The notes under the pieces: model-generated
Seen by the model: only the letters and a program-made list of their open reading frames with translations
Databases searched by the model: none
What the model was told of the DNA's origin: nothing
Program-made: the position numbers and the translations under genes
Assembly: GCF_009674485.1 (NCBI RefSeq)
Contig: NZ_WKJJ01000005.1
Location: 186,001-250,000, forward strand
Origin: Pseudoduganella rivuli
GTDB lineage: Bacteria > Pseudomonadota > Gammaproteobacteria > Burkholderiales > Burkholderiaceae_D
DNA length: 64,000 nucleotides
Direction: 5' to 3'
Part shown: positions 43,850 through 52,833 of the stretch, in pieces
How the letters are laid out: each line of letters begins with the position of its first letter
Numbering within the stretch: position 1 is the first letter of the stretch

Positions 43850-46303
43850 TTACTCCCGCGGTGATTGGGCGGAACCCGGACGCGCTGGCGTCAGCACCAG
43901 TTCATCGACCGTGGCGCGGCGCGTTTCATCCAGATACTGGCCGGCATGGAATGACTGCACCATGTCGTCGTAGTGGGTGCTGAATACATTGCCGGACTGG
44001 CCGGTCGGATTGATGTAACGGTGCACCACGTCGCGCGCGCTGAATCCGATAATTTGCCGGAAACTGGCGCCAAACGTCTGCTCGTAGCCCTCGGCTTCCC
44101 TGAAGGCGGTGTTCGATACGTCCACGGTATCCGGTCCGCCACCTCGTGCGACGCGTTTTTCGAACAGCCATTTGGCGAACTTGACGTCGCTGAACGGCCG
44201 GTGCGCATAGACGGCGTGGTGGATCTTGCCCCATGCCCAGCCATCCATATCCGATCCGGCCAGTTTGTCCAGGTCGGCGATCGCCGTGTCCAGCGCCCGG
44301 CGCACGATGGCATCGCAGGAGCGCGGCCCGGTACGGTCATGCGTACACCACACGGCATTGCCGGGTGCCAGTGCATCGGCCAGCCGGCCATGGCTGATGC
44401 CCATGTAGGCGCCTTTGAGCAAGTCCGTTTCGCGTTCGCGTCCCAGCGGCGCCTTGAACAATTCACCATACAGCTCCGTGCGCAGCCGGCGCGACCAGGT
44501 CATGAAGATCGACGCGGCCGGGCTGCCGGCGGCCATGTTGCCATCCCATCGCGCCACATGCGCCTGCGCCTGCCGTTGGCGTTCGGTTGCCATCGGTGTC
44601 GAGCGCAGAATGGCGACCAGGCGCGCCGCGTCGAAGCTGACCGTATCGATCTGCATCGATTCCAGGTCACGTTGGGTGAGCGGCTTGCCTTGTTGCACCT
44701 TGGACTTGATCAGTTGGTCAATCCGGTTGGCGCGGGCAGGGGGCGCCCAATCGCTGGAAATGAAATAGGGATAGCTGTCGTCGACCACGCGGTTGTTGGC
44801 CGAGACGATGTAGCCCTTGTCGGGATTGAAGCTGCGCGGCAACGCTTCGAACGGGATATAGCCGGTCCAGCGGCTGTCGCCTGCGCCGCCGTCGAGCGGT
44901 ACCTGGCCCTGGCCGGCGGCCCGTACCGGGATCTTGCCTGCGCCGAGGTAGCCAATGTTGCCCTGTTTGTCCACATACAGGAAATTCAGGGCCGGCGCGG
45001 CGTGATGGCGCAGCGCCGCATTGAAGCTGTGCCAGCCGGTGGCGTAATTGAGCCGGTAAAACGCTTCGTAGCTGGTGTCGCCCGGATCCAGCGCGGTCCA
45101 GCGCAGCGAAACCGGCTGGTCGGACAGGCCGAATGCATCGCTCACCACCGGGCCGCGCACCGTATGCCGGACCTCGACTTGCACCGGCTTGAGCTCTTCA
45201 CGCAGCGCGACCGGGAAGTCGGGACGTACACGGATTTCATGGCGCCGGATGGCAAATTCACGCCACGCGCCGTCGTGCCAGTACTGGCGCGGGTTGGCGG
45301 GATTAATCCGTTCGAAGTACAGGTCCTGTACGTCGGCCATCATGTTGGTACCGCCCCATGCGATGTCCTGGTTGCGGCCGAAAATCACCACGGGCAATCC
45401 GACGATGGTCATGCCGGACGCATGGAGATGGTCGCCCTGCAGGCCGGCGATGTACCACAACGATGGAATCTGGAGGCCGAGATGGGGGTCGTTGGCGAGG
45501 TAAGCGCGGCCATCGTCGGTCAATTTGCCCGAGACGACCCAGGCATTGCTGCCGACAAATTGCCCGCCGATCTGCAATTGTTGTTCGAGCTGCTGTTTTT
45601 GACCGAGCAGGGCGTGCAGGGCCGCCATGCCGTCGTTGCGTTCAGGCCCGGACGCCGTCACCGGCGAAGACCGGTCTGGCGTGCCGAACAGTGCCGTTTC
45701 GCGCGCTTCCGTCAGATAAGGTTTGGCAAGCAGCCGGGTGATTTCGCTGCCCATATTGTTCGCCAGGCTGAGCGCGAAGACCTTGCTCCAGGCCAGCGAG
45801 TCGAGCTCGGTCCATGGCTCGGGGCGAATGCCCAGGACATTGAATTCGATCGGCAGGCTTGTGCTTGCGGCCATAAAGGCGTTGATCCCGGCGCGGTAGG
45901 CCGTCAGCGATGCGCGCGCTTCCGGCGCCAACGCTTCCCAGTCGGTGCGGGCCGCGGCGTACAGGTCCAGCGTGCGCATCTGGGCGTCAAGCCGCAGCGT
46001 GTCGCGGCCCAGGACTTCACTCAGGCGGCCCTGCGCCAGGCGGCGCTGCAGTTCCAGTTGCCATAACCGGTCCTGGGCATGCGCGTAACCGATGCCGAAG
46101 AACACGTCATTATCGTGCGGGGACGCGATCTGTGCGATACCGTACTGGTCGCGGCGAATGCGGACCTCGCCACCGATGCCCTGTACAGTGAGGCCGCCAC
46201 GCAGCGCGGGCAGGCCGCCCCCCCAGGTTGAACCAAAATAGACAGCCGCGGCGGCTAGCAGCAGACCGAAAAGCGCCGCAAATCTCAGCAGTAAGTTTCG
46301 CAT
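43850..46303 (-). CDS. penicillin-acylase-family Ntn hydrolase (PvdQ-like)
   Basis: The 817-residue precursor has an N-terminal membrane or signal segment (LLLRFAALFGLLLAAAAVYF), an alpha part with IRRDQYGIAQI, and a self-cleavage site at GQFVGSNAWVV near residue 250. There Ser, followed by Asn-Ala, becomes the N-terminal nucleophile of the beta chain. Further beta-chain marks are ANDPHL, GNIGYLGAGKIP and YIVSANNR. The family removes acyl groups from amides; PvdQ trims the fatty acid of the pyoverdine precursor and others cleave N-acyl homoserine lactones. Beside a FAAL-initiated NRPS and a PvdE-like exporter, periplasmic deacylation of the lipopeptide precursor is the best inference. Resistance or quorum quenching are alternatives. 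Confidence 0.88.
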   Translation of the reverse strand: MRNLLLRFAALFGLLLAAAAVYFGSTWGGGLPALRGGLTVQGIGGEVRIRRDQYGIAQIASPHDNDVFFGIGYAHAQDRLWQLELQRRLAQGRLSEVLGRDTLRLDAQMRTLDLYAAARTDWEALAPEARASLTAYRAGINAFMAASTSLPIEFNVLGIRPEPWTELDSLAWSKVFALSLANNMGSEITRLLAKPYLTEARETALFGTPDRSSPVTASGPERNDGMAALHALLGQKQQLEQQLQIGGQFVGSNAWVVSGKLTDDGRAYLANDPHLGLQIPSLWYIAGLQGDHLHASGMTIVGLPVVIFGRNQDIAWGGTNMMADVQDLYFERINPANPRQYWHDGAWREFAIRRHEIRVRPDFPVALREELKPVQVEVRHTVRGPVVSDAFGLSDQPVSLRWTALDPGDTSYEAFYRLNYATGWHSFNAALRHHAAPALNFLYVDKQGNIGYLGAGKIPVRAAGQGQVPLDGGAGDSRWTGYIPFEALPRSFNPDKGYIVSANNRVVDDSYPYFISSDWAPPARANRIDQLIKSKVQQGKPLTQRDLESMQIDTVSFDAARLVAILRSTPMATERQRQAQAHVARWDGNMAAGSPAASIFMTWSRRLRTELYGELFKAPLGRERETDLLKGAYMGISHGRLADALAPGNAVWCTHDRTGPRSCDAIVRRALDTAIADLDKLAGSDMDGWAWGKIHHAVYAHRPFSDVKFAKWLFEKRVARGGGPDTVDVSNTAFREAEGYEQTFGASFRQIIGFSARDVVHRYINPTGQSGNVFSTHYDDMVQSFHAGQYLDETRRATVDELVLTPARPGSAQSPRE

Positions 46304-46653
46304 CGTTGTATGGTGGAGGCGCTTCCCCCCTTGATCCGACAGGGCGCATTGCGCCTATGCTTGCCGCAGGTGGCAAGAACCGATGCATGCAAAATTGATC
46401 TATACATATCAAGAACGCAGCGCGCGAATTGTACGCGATTGGCAAGAAATGTTGTCATTTCTTTTAACAACATATCGCGCTCATTTCAGCATCCCGGCGC
46501 TGCGCGAGCGCCGGCGCCAGCGGCCTGGCGATCGGTAAGCTGAAGCGGCCCGCCGGATGATCGATCGATGGTCATGCTGCGCGACAGTCATGGTCCTGGC
46601 AGAGAAACGGCCGCGCCACGCCACATGCGCCGGGCAAGCCAGGCGCCACCTGT
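46304..46653. other. non-coding spacer upstream of the acylase-exporter operon
   Basis: No gene-like frame is seen in these 350 bases. The left part is AT-richer and holds several dyads: GGCGCA/TGCGCC (46342-46354), CTTGCC/GGCAAG (46360-46377), TTGAT/ATCAA with 8 nt between (46395-46412) and AAGAAATG/CATTTCTT with a 4-nt loop (46444-46463). The acylase operon promoter should lie here, but I could not fix its -35 and -10 boxes. Confidence 0.5.
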
Positions 46654-47160
46654 TCACTGCCGCTGCTTGTCCTGCAGAATATGCGCATGTAACTCAACGG
46701 TCAGCGTCTCGATCCGCGCCGCCATTGACCGGGTCATTTCAGTCAGCTCCGTGTTCTGCCGCAGCAGTTCCAGCATTTGCGCTGATTGCCGAGCGGATCC
46801 CAGTGCGATGGCTTCGCGGTGCTTGGCGTCGGCATCGGCATGCGCCTTGTCGCGCTCCGCCTGGCGGGTTTGCGCCAGCAGGATCAGCGGCGCCGCATAG
46901 GCGGCCTGCAGGCTGAATGCCAGGTTCAACAGGATGAACGGGTACAGGTCGAAATGGGCAAATCCCAGCACATTGGCAACGACCCACAGCGTGACGATCA
47001 CACTCTGCAAGACCAGGAACAGCGGTGTGCCGAAAAAGCGTGCGAATGCTTCCGCCCGCAGGCCGAATTTGTCGCCGCCAAACGCCTTGGCCAAATGTTC
47101 GTGCTGACGATGGAAACGCAGGTGGTCGACCGGCGGTGCTGGAGGTGCTGGTGTTTCCAT
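46654..47160 (-). CDS. DUF1003 family membrane protein
   Basis: The 168-residue product has the DUF1003 pattern: two hydrophobic segments (about 44-66 LFLVLQSVIVTLWVVANVLGF and 72-92 PFILLNLAFSLQAAYAAPLI), then LLAQTRQAERDK and a charged, probably helical C-terminal tail to KQRQ. Function is unknown; members are small inner-membrane proteins. GGGAG precedes the ATG by 5 nt. A shrunken copy of this gene's ends and upstream region is found at 58407-58543. Confidence 0.85.
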   Translation of the reverse strand: METPAPPAPPVDHLRFHRQHEHLAKAFGGDKFGLRAEAFARFFGTPLFLVLQSVIVTLWVVANVLGFAHFDLYPFILLNLAFSLQAAYAAPLILLAQTRQAERDKAHADADAKHREAIALGSARQSAQMLELLRQNTELTEMTRSMAARIETLTVELHAHILQDKQRQ

Positions 47161-47235
47161 GGGAACTCCCGGATGATCAGGTCGGCGGAATTGTACTGCA
47201 CCGCGCGCATGCTGAAGCGTGCCGGCCGGAAGCGT

Positions 47236-47451
47236 TCAAACTTTATCGTACTGAAAACACTGGATGACAGCGAAAGCCGCAGCCGTTTTTGCATGTGCCG
47301 CCGCCATCCGGTCGAACAAGTCCCGGGCCAGCAGGCTGTAGACTTCGACTTTGACGCATTGACTCAGCTCGTACGCGACTTCCTGCTCCTCGGCAAGCGC
47401 AACCGCAAACTCGCGATAGGCCGCCGCGCCTTCCTGCCGATAGATCGACAT
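47236..47451 (-). CDS. small hypothetical protein
   Basis: The product has 71 residues (MSIYRQEGAAAYREF...QCFQYDKV), is mostly helical in appearance and has no motif I recognise. It is supported by a GGGGGA ribosome site before the ATG at 47451 (the ATG at 47463 overlaps that site) and by high third-position GC. It reads in the same direction as the DUF1003 gene but is separated by 75 nt. Confidence 0.5.
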   Translation of the reverse strand: MSIYRQEGAAAYREFAVALAEEQEVAYELSQCVKVEVYSLLARDLFDRMAAAHAKTAAAFAVIQCFQYDKV

Positions 47452-47555
47452 CGCATCCCCCATAATTCAAAAGGCATCAGCGCATGATATAGGAGTTATG
47501 CGGGACGGAGCGCCAGCATTGGCGAGGACACGGAGTGCATCCACGGCCCAGCTTG

Positions 47556-48599
47556 CTATTGCCCGGGCGTTGCCAGCGGCGTGATGCGCGGCGCGGGGCG
47601 GGCGCCGCCCGTGCCGGCAAACACGCCACGGGCCGAGTTGTGCGCGTGCCGGCGCGCCTCGTCCACCGACAGCACGGGCGCGTAGCAGACATCGGTGCCT
47701 TCCAGCAGGGTATCCCAGTGGCTGCGCGGCCGCGTCAGGAACAGCGTGGTGAAACGCTGCTTCAGCGCCGGCCAGGCGGTGGTGTCGTATTGCTGTTTCG
47801 GATCGACGTCGGGCAGGTCCAGCTTTTGCAGCAGCAGCGCATAGAATTGCGGCTCCAGCGCTCCCACGGTGATCCACCGGCCATCGGCGCAGCGGTAGCT
47901 GTCGTAGAACGGCGAATCGTGGAAGGGACTGGGCTGACTTCCGTTCAATTGGCCGCCCTGGACAATCATCTGCGCAATTCCGCCCAGCATGGCCACCACG
48001 TCGACGATGGCGCTGTCCACCACGCTGCCCCGGCCGGTGGCGCGGGCATGCAGCACGGCCGACACCAGGCCGAACGCCAGCCCCAGCGCACCGCCGGCGT
48101 CGCCCAGGACAGTGGGCGGCGCCATCGGCTTTTGTCCTTCCGCCAGGCCCAGCGACAGCATGCCGGACAAGGCCAGGTAATTGAGATCGTGGCCGGCCGC
48201 CTGCGCCAGCGGCCCGTCCTGGCCCCAGCCCGTCATGCGGCCATACACCAGGCGCGGATTGCGCGCGGCGCACGGTTGCGGCCCCAGGCCCAGGCGCTCC
48301 ATCACGCCGGGCCGGTTGCCTTCGATCAGCGCATCCGATTGCGCAATCAAGTCCAAAGCCTGTTGCACGTGCTGCGGGTTTTTCAAATCCAGCGGCACTT
48401 CCCGCTTGCCGGCGCGCAGCGGGTTGGGCCCATCGCCGCCCAGCGTTTCGGCCAGGCCGCCTTTTTGCGGCCGCGTAATCAAGGTCACGTCGGCGCCGAA
48501 GCCGGCCAGGATGCTGCCGCACAGGGGGCCCGGCCCGATGCCTTCGAATTCGACCACTTGTACGCCGGCCAGTGGTTTGACGGTTGCAGTGTTCAACAT
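47556..48599 (-). CDS. CaiB/BaiF family CoA-transferase or alpha-methylacyl-CoA racemase
   Basis: The 347-residue product shows class III CoA-transferase/AMACR marks: LAGVQVVEFEGIGPGP, ADVTLI, LDLKNP, NRPGVMERLGLGP and the AGHDLNYLALSG block with the catalytic Asp. It racemises 2-methylacyl-CoA or moves CoA between carboxylates; racemase relatives look closest. AAGGGAG precedes the ATG. It is the last gene of a tight minus-strand operon (gaps of 12 and 10 nt) with two hot-dog hydratase genes, pointing to degradation of a branched or dicarboxylic acyl-CoA. Confidence 0.88.
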   Translation of the reverse strand: MLNTATVKPLAGVQVVEFEGIGPGPLCGSILAGFGADVTLITRPQKGGLAETLGGDGPNPLRAGKREVPLDLKNPQHVQQALDLIAQSDALIEGNRPGVMERLGLGPQPCAARNPRLVYGRMTGWGQDGPLAQAAGHDLNYLALSGMLSLGLAEGQKPMAPPTVLGDAGGALGLAFGLVSAVLHARATGRGSVVDSAIVDVVAMLGGIAQMIVQGGQLNGSQPSPFHDSPFYDSYRCADGRWITVGALEPQFYALLLQKLDLPDVDPKQQYDTTAWPALKQRFTTLFLTRPRSHWDTLLEGTDVCYAPVLSVDEARRHAHNSARGVFAGTGGARPAPRITPLATPGQ

Positions 48600-48611
48600 G
48601 CGTTGGCTCCC

Positions 48612-49031
48612 TTATGCCAGTGTGACGATCGCCTCGCCAACCACCTTGTTTTCGCCAAACTGGTTGGCGCATTGGATGGCGATTTTCACGCGCTGTTCGC
48701 CCGCTTCTTCCAGTTTTTCCAGTACCACGCCGGTGCACAGCGGCACATTGCCCAGGTGGGTGATGCCGGCAAAGCGCAGCGACAGCTTTCGGATGTGTTG
48801 CTGTGGCACCCAGTTCGTGACCAGGCGGCCCAGGTACGCAGCCGACAGCATACCGTGCGCGAAGACGTCCGGCATGCACGACTTGCGCGCGAAATCCTGG
48901 TCGATGTGAATCGGATTATGGTCGCCGGAGGCGCCCGCATACAGCGCCAGCGTGGCGCGGTTGATGGCGGGCAGGGGCAGGTCCGGCAAGCGGTCGCCCA
49001 CGTTGAGGTCGTTGAAGTTCAAGGTCGTCAT
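48612..49031 (-). CDS. MaoC-like dehydratase
   Basis: The 139-residue hot-dog protein has the hydratase-2 motif ASGDHNPIHID, where Asp and His are catalytic, and DVFAHGML after it. MaoC proteins hydrate enoyl-CoA or dehydrate 3-hydroxyacyl-CoA. ATG at 49031 follows GAGGAG; the longer open frame upstream overlaps the neighbouring gene. It is the C-terminal-type half of a split two-hot-dog hydratase, with the N-terminal-type half encoded just upstream. Confidence 0.88.
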   Translation of the reverse strand: MTTLNFNDLNVGDRLPDLPLPAINRATLALYAGASGDHNPIHIDQDFARKSCMPDVFAHGMLSAAYLGRLVTNWVPQQHIRKLSLRFAGITHLGNVPLCTGVVLEKLEEAGEQRVKIAIQCANQFGENKVVGEAIVTLA

Positions 49032-49041
49032 GGCGATCTCC

Positions 49042-49479
49042 TCAGCGCTGCACCAGCGTGCAGCGCAAGTCCGCCACGTGTTCGCCGTGCTGGTTGGTGA
49101 CGCGGGTGGCATTGACGGCAAATTGCAGCGCGCCGCCTTTTTTCTCGAACACGTCGGCGACGCGGGTATCGAAGGTCAGCGTGTCGCCCGCATGGCACAT
49201 CTTGTGGTAGGTGAATTCCTGCTCCGCGTGCAGCATGCGGCCCAGGTCGAATTGCAGCGTGTGCACCAGGTCCATCAGGTCGCGCCCTTCGCACTCCAGG
49301 CAAAACAGGAAGGTGGGCGGCACCGGCAGCGAGCGGTGACCCGCGTCGCGCGCGGCCGCTTCATCGACATAGACGGGATCGGTTTCGCCGATCGCCCTGG
49401 CAAAGGTGCGCAGGCGGCCTTTTTCCACTTCCACCGTGGTCACGCCCAGCGCGCGACCGATCAAGCTCTTGTCAGCCAT
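49042..49479 (-). CDS. FAS1-like/MaoC N-terminal-type dehydratase
   Basis: The 145-residue hot-dog protein has FARAIGETDPVYVDEAAARDAG and PPTFLFCLE, typical of the MaoC_dehydrat_N (FAS1-like) family that pairs with a MaoC-like subunit to make an active hydratase. ATG at 49479 has AGAGGA 5 nt upstream. It is the first gene of the three-gene acyl-CoA operon and is divergent from an AraC-type regulator, its likely controller. Confidence 0.85.
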   Translation of the reverse strand: MADKSLIGRALGVTTVEVEKGRLRTFARAIGETDPVYVDEAAARDAGHRSLPVPPTFLFCLECEGRDLMDLVHTLQFDLGRMLHAEQEFTYHKMCHAGDTLTFDTRVADVFEKKGGALQFAVNATRVTNQHGEHVADLRCTLVQR

Positions 49480-49620
49480 GGTTGTCCTCTTGATTGAAGG
49501 TAGCGACAGTGTAGGAAGCGGGGACCGGCCCGGCAATGGCACGGCACATTAAAACGATGGCATTTGGCCTCATTCTTGGCGTACACTGCGTGGCATATCC
49601 ACTCCGCCAGCGTTCCCGGC

Positions 49621-50649
49621 ATGTCCCGACCACCCCCAATCCAGCCTGATACGGAACCGCTGCTGCGGTTTGAATTCGTACGCGGCATGCTGGCCGCGCT
49701 GCTGGCGCGCGGGCTGGACATTACGCCTTACCTGCAGCGCGCCGGCATTGCCGCCGATTCAATGGCGCAGGCCGATCCCCCGGGCGTGACCACGGGCCAG
49801 TACATTGCGCTGTTTTACGCGATCGCGCTGGATTTGCAGGATGAGGGATTGGCCATGTTTTCGCGCCCGTTCAAGCCGGGCAGCTTCGCGCTGGTGGCGC
49901 GGGTGGGGATGAGCGCGCCGGACTTGCGGGGCGCGCTGGTACGCATGGCGTCCACCGTCAATTTGCTGCAGGACGACTTGCAGTTCGCGTTGGCGGAGAA
50001 CCGCACGGAGGCTGGATTGACGATGCGCTGGCTGCACGAAGGCCGCCACCCGCAACCCTTCCTGCTGCACACGCTGGTGCGCGTGTTCTGGCGCCTGGCC
50101 GTTTGGTTGACCAGCGGCGCGCTGCGCGTCGGACATTTCGATTTCGCCATGGCGGCGCCGGTCGACGCGGCGGAATACGCGGTGGCCTTTCCGGGCAAGC
50201 GCCATTACGGCCAGGCGGTGACGGGATTCTGGTTCGAGCTGGGCCAGTTGCAGTCGCCGGTGCTGCATGACGACATGGCCCTGCGCGCGTTCCTGTCCGA
50301 TTCGTTTGGCCAGATCATCGCGCCGCCGCGCCTGCTGGGACAGGTCAGCCAGGAAGCGCGCAATGTCTTGTTGCGCGCCTATCCGGAGTGGCCGGACGTG
50401 CATGCGGTGGCCCGGCAGATGCACATGTCGCGCGCCACGTTGCAGCGGCAACTGGCGGGCGAGGGCAGCAGCCTGCAGCGCATCAAGGACCAGTTGCGGC
50501 GCGACCTGGCCATATCGCGCCTGTCGACGTCCGATACAGGCCTGGCGGCGATTGCCGCCGAACTGGGTTTTTCCGACAGCGGCTCGTTCCAGCGCGCGTT
50601 CAAGCAGTGGACCGGCAAGGCTTGCGGCGAGTACCGGCGCGCGCGCTGA
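49621..50649 (+). CDS. AraC family transcriptional regulator
   Basis: The 342-residue product has an Arabinose_bd-type N-terminal domain (about 15-200) and a C-terminal AraC DNA-binding domain with two helix-turn-helix units (DVHAVARQMHMSRATLQRQL and IAAELGFSDSGSFQRAFKQW). ATG at 49621 is chosen; an in-frame TTG at 49564 has no clear ribosome site. It is divergent from the FAS1-like/MaoC/CaiB operon across 141 nt, which suggests that it regulates that operon in response to a pathway acid. Confidence 0.9.
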   Translation: MSRPPPIQPDTEPLLRFEFVRGMLAALLARGLDITPYLQRAGIAADSMAQADPPGVTTGQYIALFYAIALDLQDEGLAMFSRPFKPGSFALVARVGMSAPDLRGALVRMASTVNLLQDDLQFALAENRTEAGLTMRWLHEGRHPQPFLLHTLVRVFWRLAVWLTSGALRVGHFDFAMAAPVDAAEYAVAFPGKRHYGQAVTGFWFELGQLQSPVLHDDMALRAFLSDSFGQIIAPPRLLGQVSQEARNVLLRAYPEWPDVHAVARQMHMSRATLQRQLAGEGSSLQRIKDQLRRDLAISRLSTSDTGLAAIAAELGFSDSGSFQRAFKQWTGKACGEYRRAR

Positions 50650-50765
50650 GCTGGAAACACGTTGGCGCCAATGCCGGTCTCCTTTGCAGGCGGTAAAATG
50701 GCGGGTCTTGCGCCACGCCCTCGTGCGCCGGCTTTTCACATGCGCATTCCACAAGAAAGAAATCA

Positions 50766-51206
50766 ATGAACCGACTGCTGTTTTCCTGCATGACCGCCCT
50801 GACACTGACCCTGGCCCTGGCCGGCTGCGAGCGTGCCAAGGCGCCTGTTTCCGCTGAAGCCGCCGCCGTCCCGCTGCAAAAGATCGATACCGTGCCCGGC
50901 ACCGGCAAGGAAGCGGTTGGCGGCGTGACGGCCGTGGTCAATTACACGGGCTGGCTGTACGACCCGAAAGCGCCGCAGCAGCACGGCGCGCAATTCGATT
51001 CGTCGGTCGGTCGCTCGCCGTTCAGCTTTGCGCTGGGCGCCGGCCAGGTGATTCCCGGCTGGGACGAAGGCGTCAAGGGCATGAAAGTCGGCGGCAAACG
51101 CACCTTGATCGTGCCTGCCGCCATGGGCTACGGCAGCAGCGGCGCGGGCCCGATCCCGCCGAACGCCACCCTGATTTTCGACGTCGAGTTGCTGGACGTG
51201 CGCTAA
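50766..51206 (+). CDS. FKBP-type peptidyl-prolyl isomerase, lipoprotein
   Basis: The 146-residue product has a lipoprotein signal with LAGC lipobox (Cys20) and one FKBP domain: VNYTGWLYD, FDSS, FALGAGQVIPGWDEGVKGM, GGKRTLIVPAAMGYG and IPPNATLIFDVELLDV. It should catalyse cis-trans proline isomerisation in the periplasm, anchored to a membrane. It stands alone between an AraC gene and a convergent glycosidase-like gene 13 nt away. Confidence 0.93.
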   Translation: MNRLLFSCMTALTLTLALAGCERAKAPVSAEAAAVPLQKIDTVPGTGKEAVGGVTAVVNYTGWLYDPKAPQQHGAQFDSSVGRSPFSFALGAGQVIPGWDEGVKGMKVGGKRTLIVPAAMGYGSSGAGPIPPNATLIFDVELLDVR

Positions 51207-51219
51207 GGCGCTCAGACGC

Positions 51220-52833
51220 TCAGGCGTCAGGCATCCCGATCATCCAGCCATACGGCGCCAGCGTGGCGCCATCCCCTTGCCAGCCCGACGCGTACAGCGG
51301 TTGCACGTGCGCCGGGGCGGCGTCGAACGTCACTTCCCGCGGCGACAGGTTGGCCAGCACCGTGATGGATTCGCCGGCGTCGCCGCGGGTAAAGCCGATG
51401 GCGCCCGGCGGCAAGGCGTCCACGAAGGCCGTGGCGCCGGTGCGCAGGACGGGGTGTTGGCGGCGCAGGCCGATCAGGGCCTGGTAATGCGCATACAGGC
51501 CGCCATCGAAGGCGTTCCAGTCGAGCCGGTAGGGTTCGAACAATACCTGCCAGCCGGTCCACGTCGGCTCGTCGAATTCCTGTCCCATCAGGATGTGCGG
51601 CACCCCGTCCATGGCCAGCAGCACGGCGGCGGCAGGACGATGGGCGGCGCGTCCCAGGAAAGCGGACGCGCGTCCTTGTTCCTTGTCTTCCAGCCAGCGC
51701 ATGCGCAAGGCGCCGCGCGGGAAGCTGTACGTCGATTCGTTCCAGTAGCGTGCGAACGCGGCGTTGTCCGCAACGCCTTCCGCGCAGCGGCGCAGCATCT
51801 CGCGCGTGCCGCCCTCGTACGTCAGGTCGCACGCGGCCAGGTGGTGGAATTCGTCGTAGGACTGGGAAATCAGCGCGATATCCGGCCGCAGCGCCGCCAG
51901 GTCAGCCCGGATCTCGTCGAGGAAATCGCCGGGCGTGATGTCGGAATCGTCGAAGCGCAAGCCATCGAAACCGAAGCGTTCGAGCCAGCCGCGCATGCTG
52001 TCGATCAAGGTGCGCCGCAGCGTGCGATCCGTGAAATCAAAGCCGGCAAACTCATCGCGGTTGGGGACGGCGTAGTAAATGCCGCCGTCGGCGCGCCGCG
52101 TGTACCAGTGCGGATGCGTGCGCGTAAAAGGGTGGTCCACGCTGCTGCGGTTGAGCGTCCAATCCATGATCACGCGCAGGCCGCGCGCGTGCGCGGCGTC
52201 CACCAGCGCGCGCAGCGCCACCGCGTCGCCCAGGGCCGGGTCGATCGCATCGAAATCGCGCACCGCGTACGGGTCGCCCAGCGTGCCGCGCCGTCCTTCG
52301 ATGCCGGCCGGGTGGAACGGCATGATCCACAGGATATCCGCGCCCAGTTCGGCGAGGTAGGGCAGTTTGGCGCGCACGCCATCGAAGTCGCCGCCGAAGG
52401 CGGGCACCGACAACTGGTAAATCACGCCATCGCGCAGCCAGTCCGGGCTGGCCAGCGCCGCGCGCGCATGCAGCGGGCCTGGCGCGGCGGCGCTGAGGCC
52501 ATGCTGCCGCATCAGCACCGCGCCGCTTGCATCGACCGTCAGGCACGAATTGTTCTGGCCATCTTCCGAGATCCACGGGTTGGCGGGATCGGCAATCCAG
52601 TCCGTGCCGTCGATGACGAACTTGTACAGGTGCCGCCCGGCGGGTATCGGCAGCGTGGCTTGCCAGCGCGTGGCGGAGACGCGTTCCAGCATGCAGGCGT
52701 CGCCCACCCAGCTGTTGAAGGTGCCCGACAACGCCACGCTGCGGGTGCCAGGATTTGCATCGAAGATAAAACAGACGCCACCGGGCGTGGCATGCGGGAG
52801 CAGGGCAGGGTCGGCGGGGAATTGCAAATCCAT
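51220..52833 (-). CDS. GH13 (alpha-amylase family)-like protein with altered active site
   Basis: The 537-residue product has an N-terminal E-set/CBM48-like domain (about 15-110; ALSGTFNSW, GRHLYKFVIDG) and a GH13 barrel (VIYQLSVPAF, ILWIMPFHPAG, GFDGLRFDD). The barrel's catalytic blocks are unusual: region I reads DWTLNRSS instead of DxxxNH, the acid/base region reads ISQSYDE where GE-x-W is expected (Glu to Gln), and region IV reads LEDKEQGR instead of ENHD. The nucleophile Asp (RFDD) remains. It may be catalytically weak, of altered specificity, or a sugar-binding relative. No sugar-transport genes adjoin it. Confidence 0.82.
   Translation of the reverse strand: MDLQFPADPALLPHATPGGVCFIFDANPGTRSVALSGTFNSWVGDACMLERVSATRWQATLPIPAGRHLYKFVIDGTDWIADPANPWISEDGQNNSCLTVDASGAVLMRQHGLSAAAPGPLHARAALASPDWLRDGVIYQLSVPAFGGDFDGVRAKLPYLAELGADILWIMPFHPAGIEGRRGTLGDPYAVRDFDAIDPALGDAVALRALVDAAHARGLRVIMDWTLNRSSVDHPFTRTHPHWYTRRADGGIYYAVPNRDEFAGFDFTDRTLRRTLIDSMRGWLERFGFDGLRFDDSDITPGDFLDEIRADLAALRPDIALISQSYDEFHHLAACDLTYEGGTREMLRRCAEGVADNAAFARYWNESTYSFPRGALRMRWLEDKEQGRASAFLGRAAHRPAAAVLLAMDGVPHILMGQEFDEPTWTGWQVLFEPYRLDWNAFDGGLYAHYQALIGLRRQHPVLRTGATAFVDALPPGAIGFTRGDAGESITVLANLSPREVTFDAAPAHVQPLYASGWQGDGATLAPYGWMIGMPDA

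Noticed and set aside
42166..46303. Siderophore (pyoverdine) cluster
   Set aside because: The exporter and acylase fit, but no chromophore, hydroxamate, ornithine hydroxylase or TonB receptor gene is seen in the window.
46395..46412. TTGAT/ATCAA dyad as an FNR site upstream of the acylase
   Set aside because: The half-sites are 8 nt apart, not the 4 nt that FNR needs.
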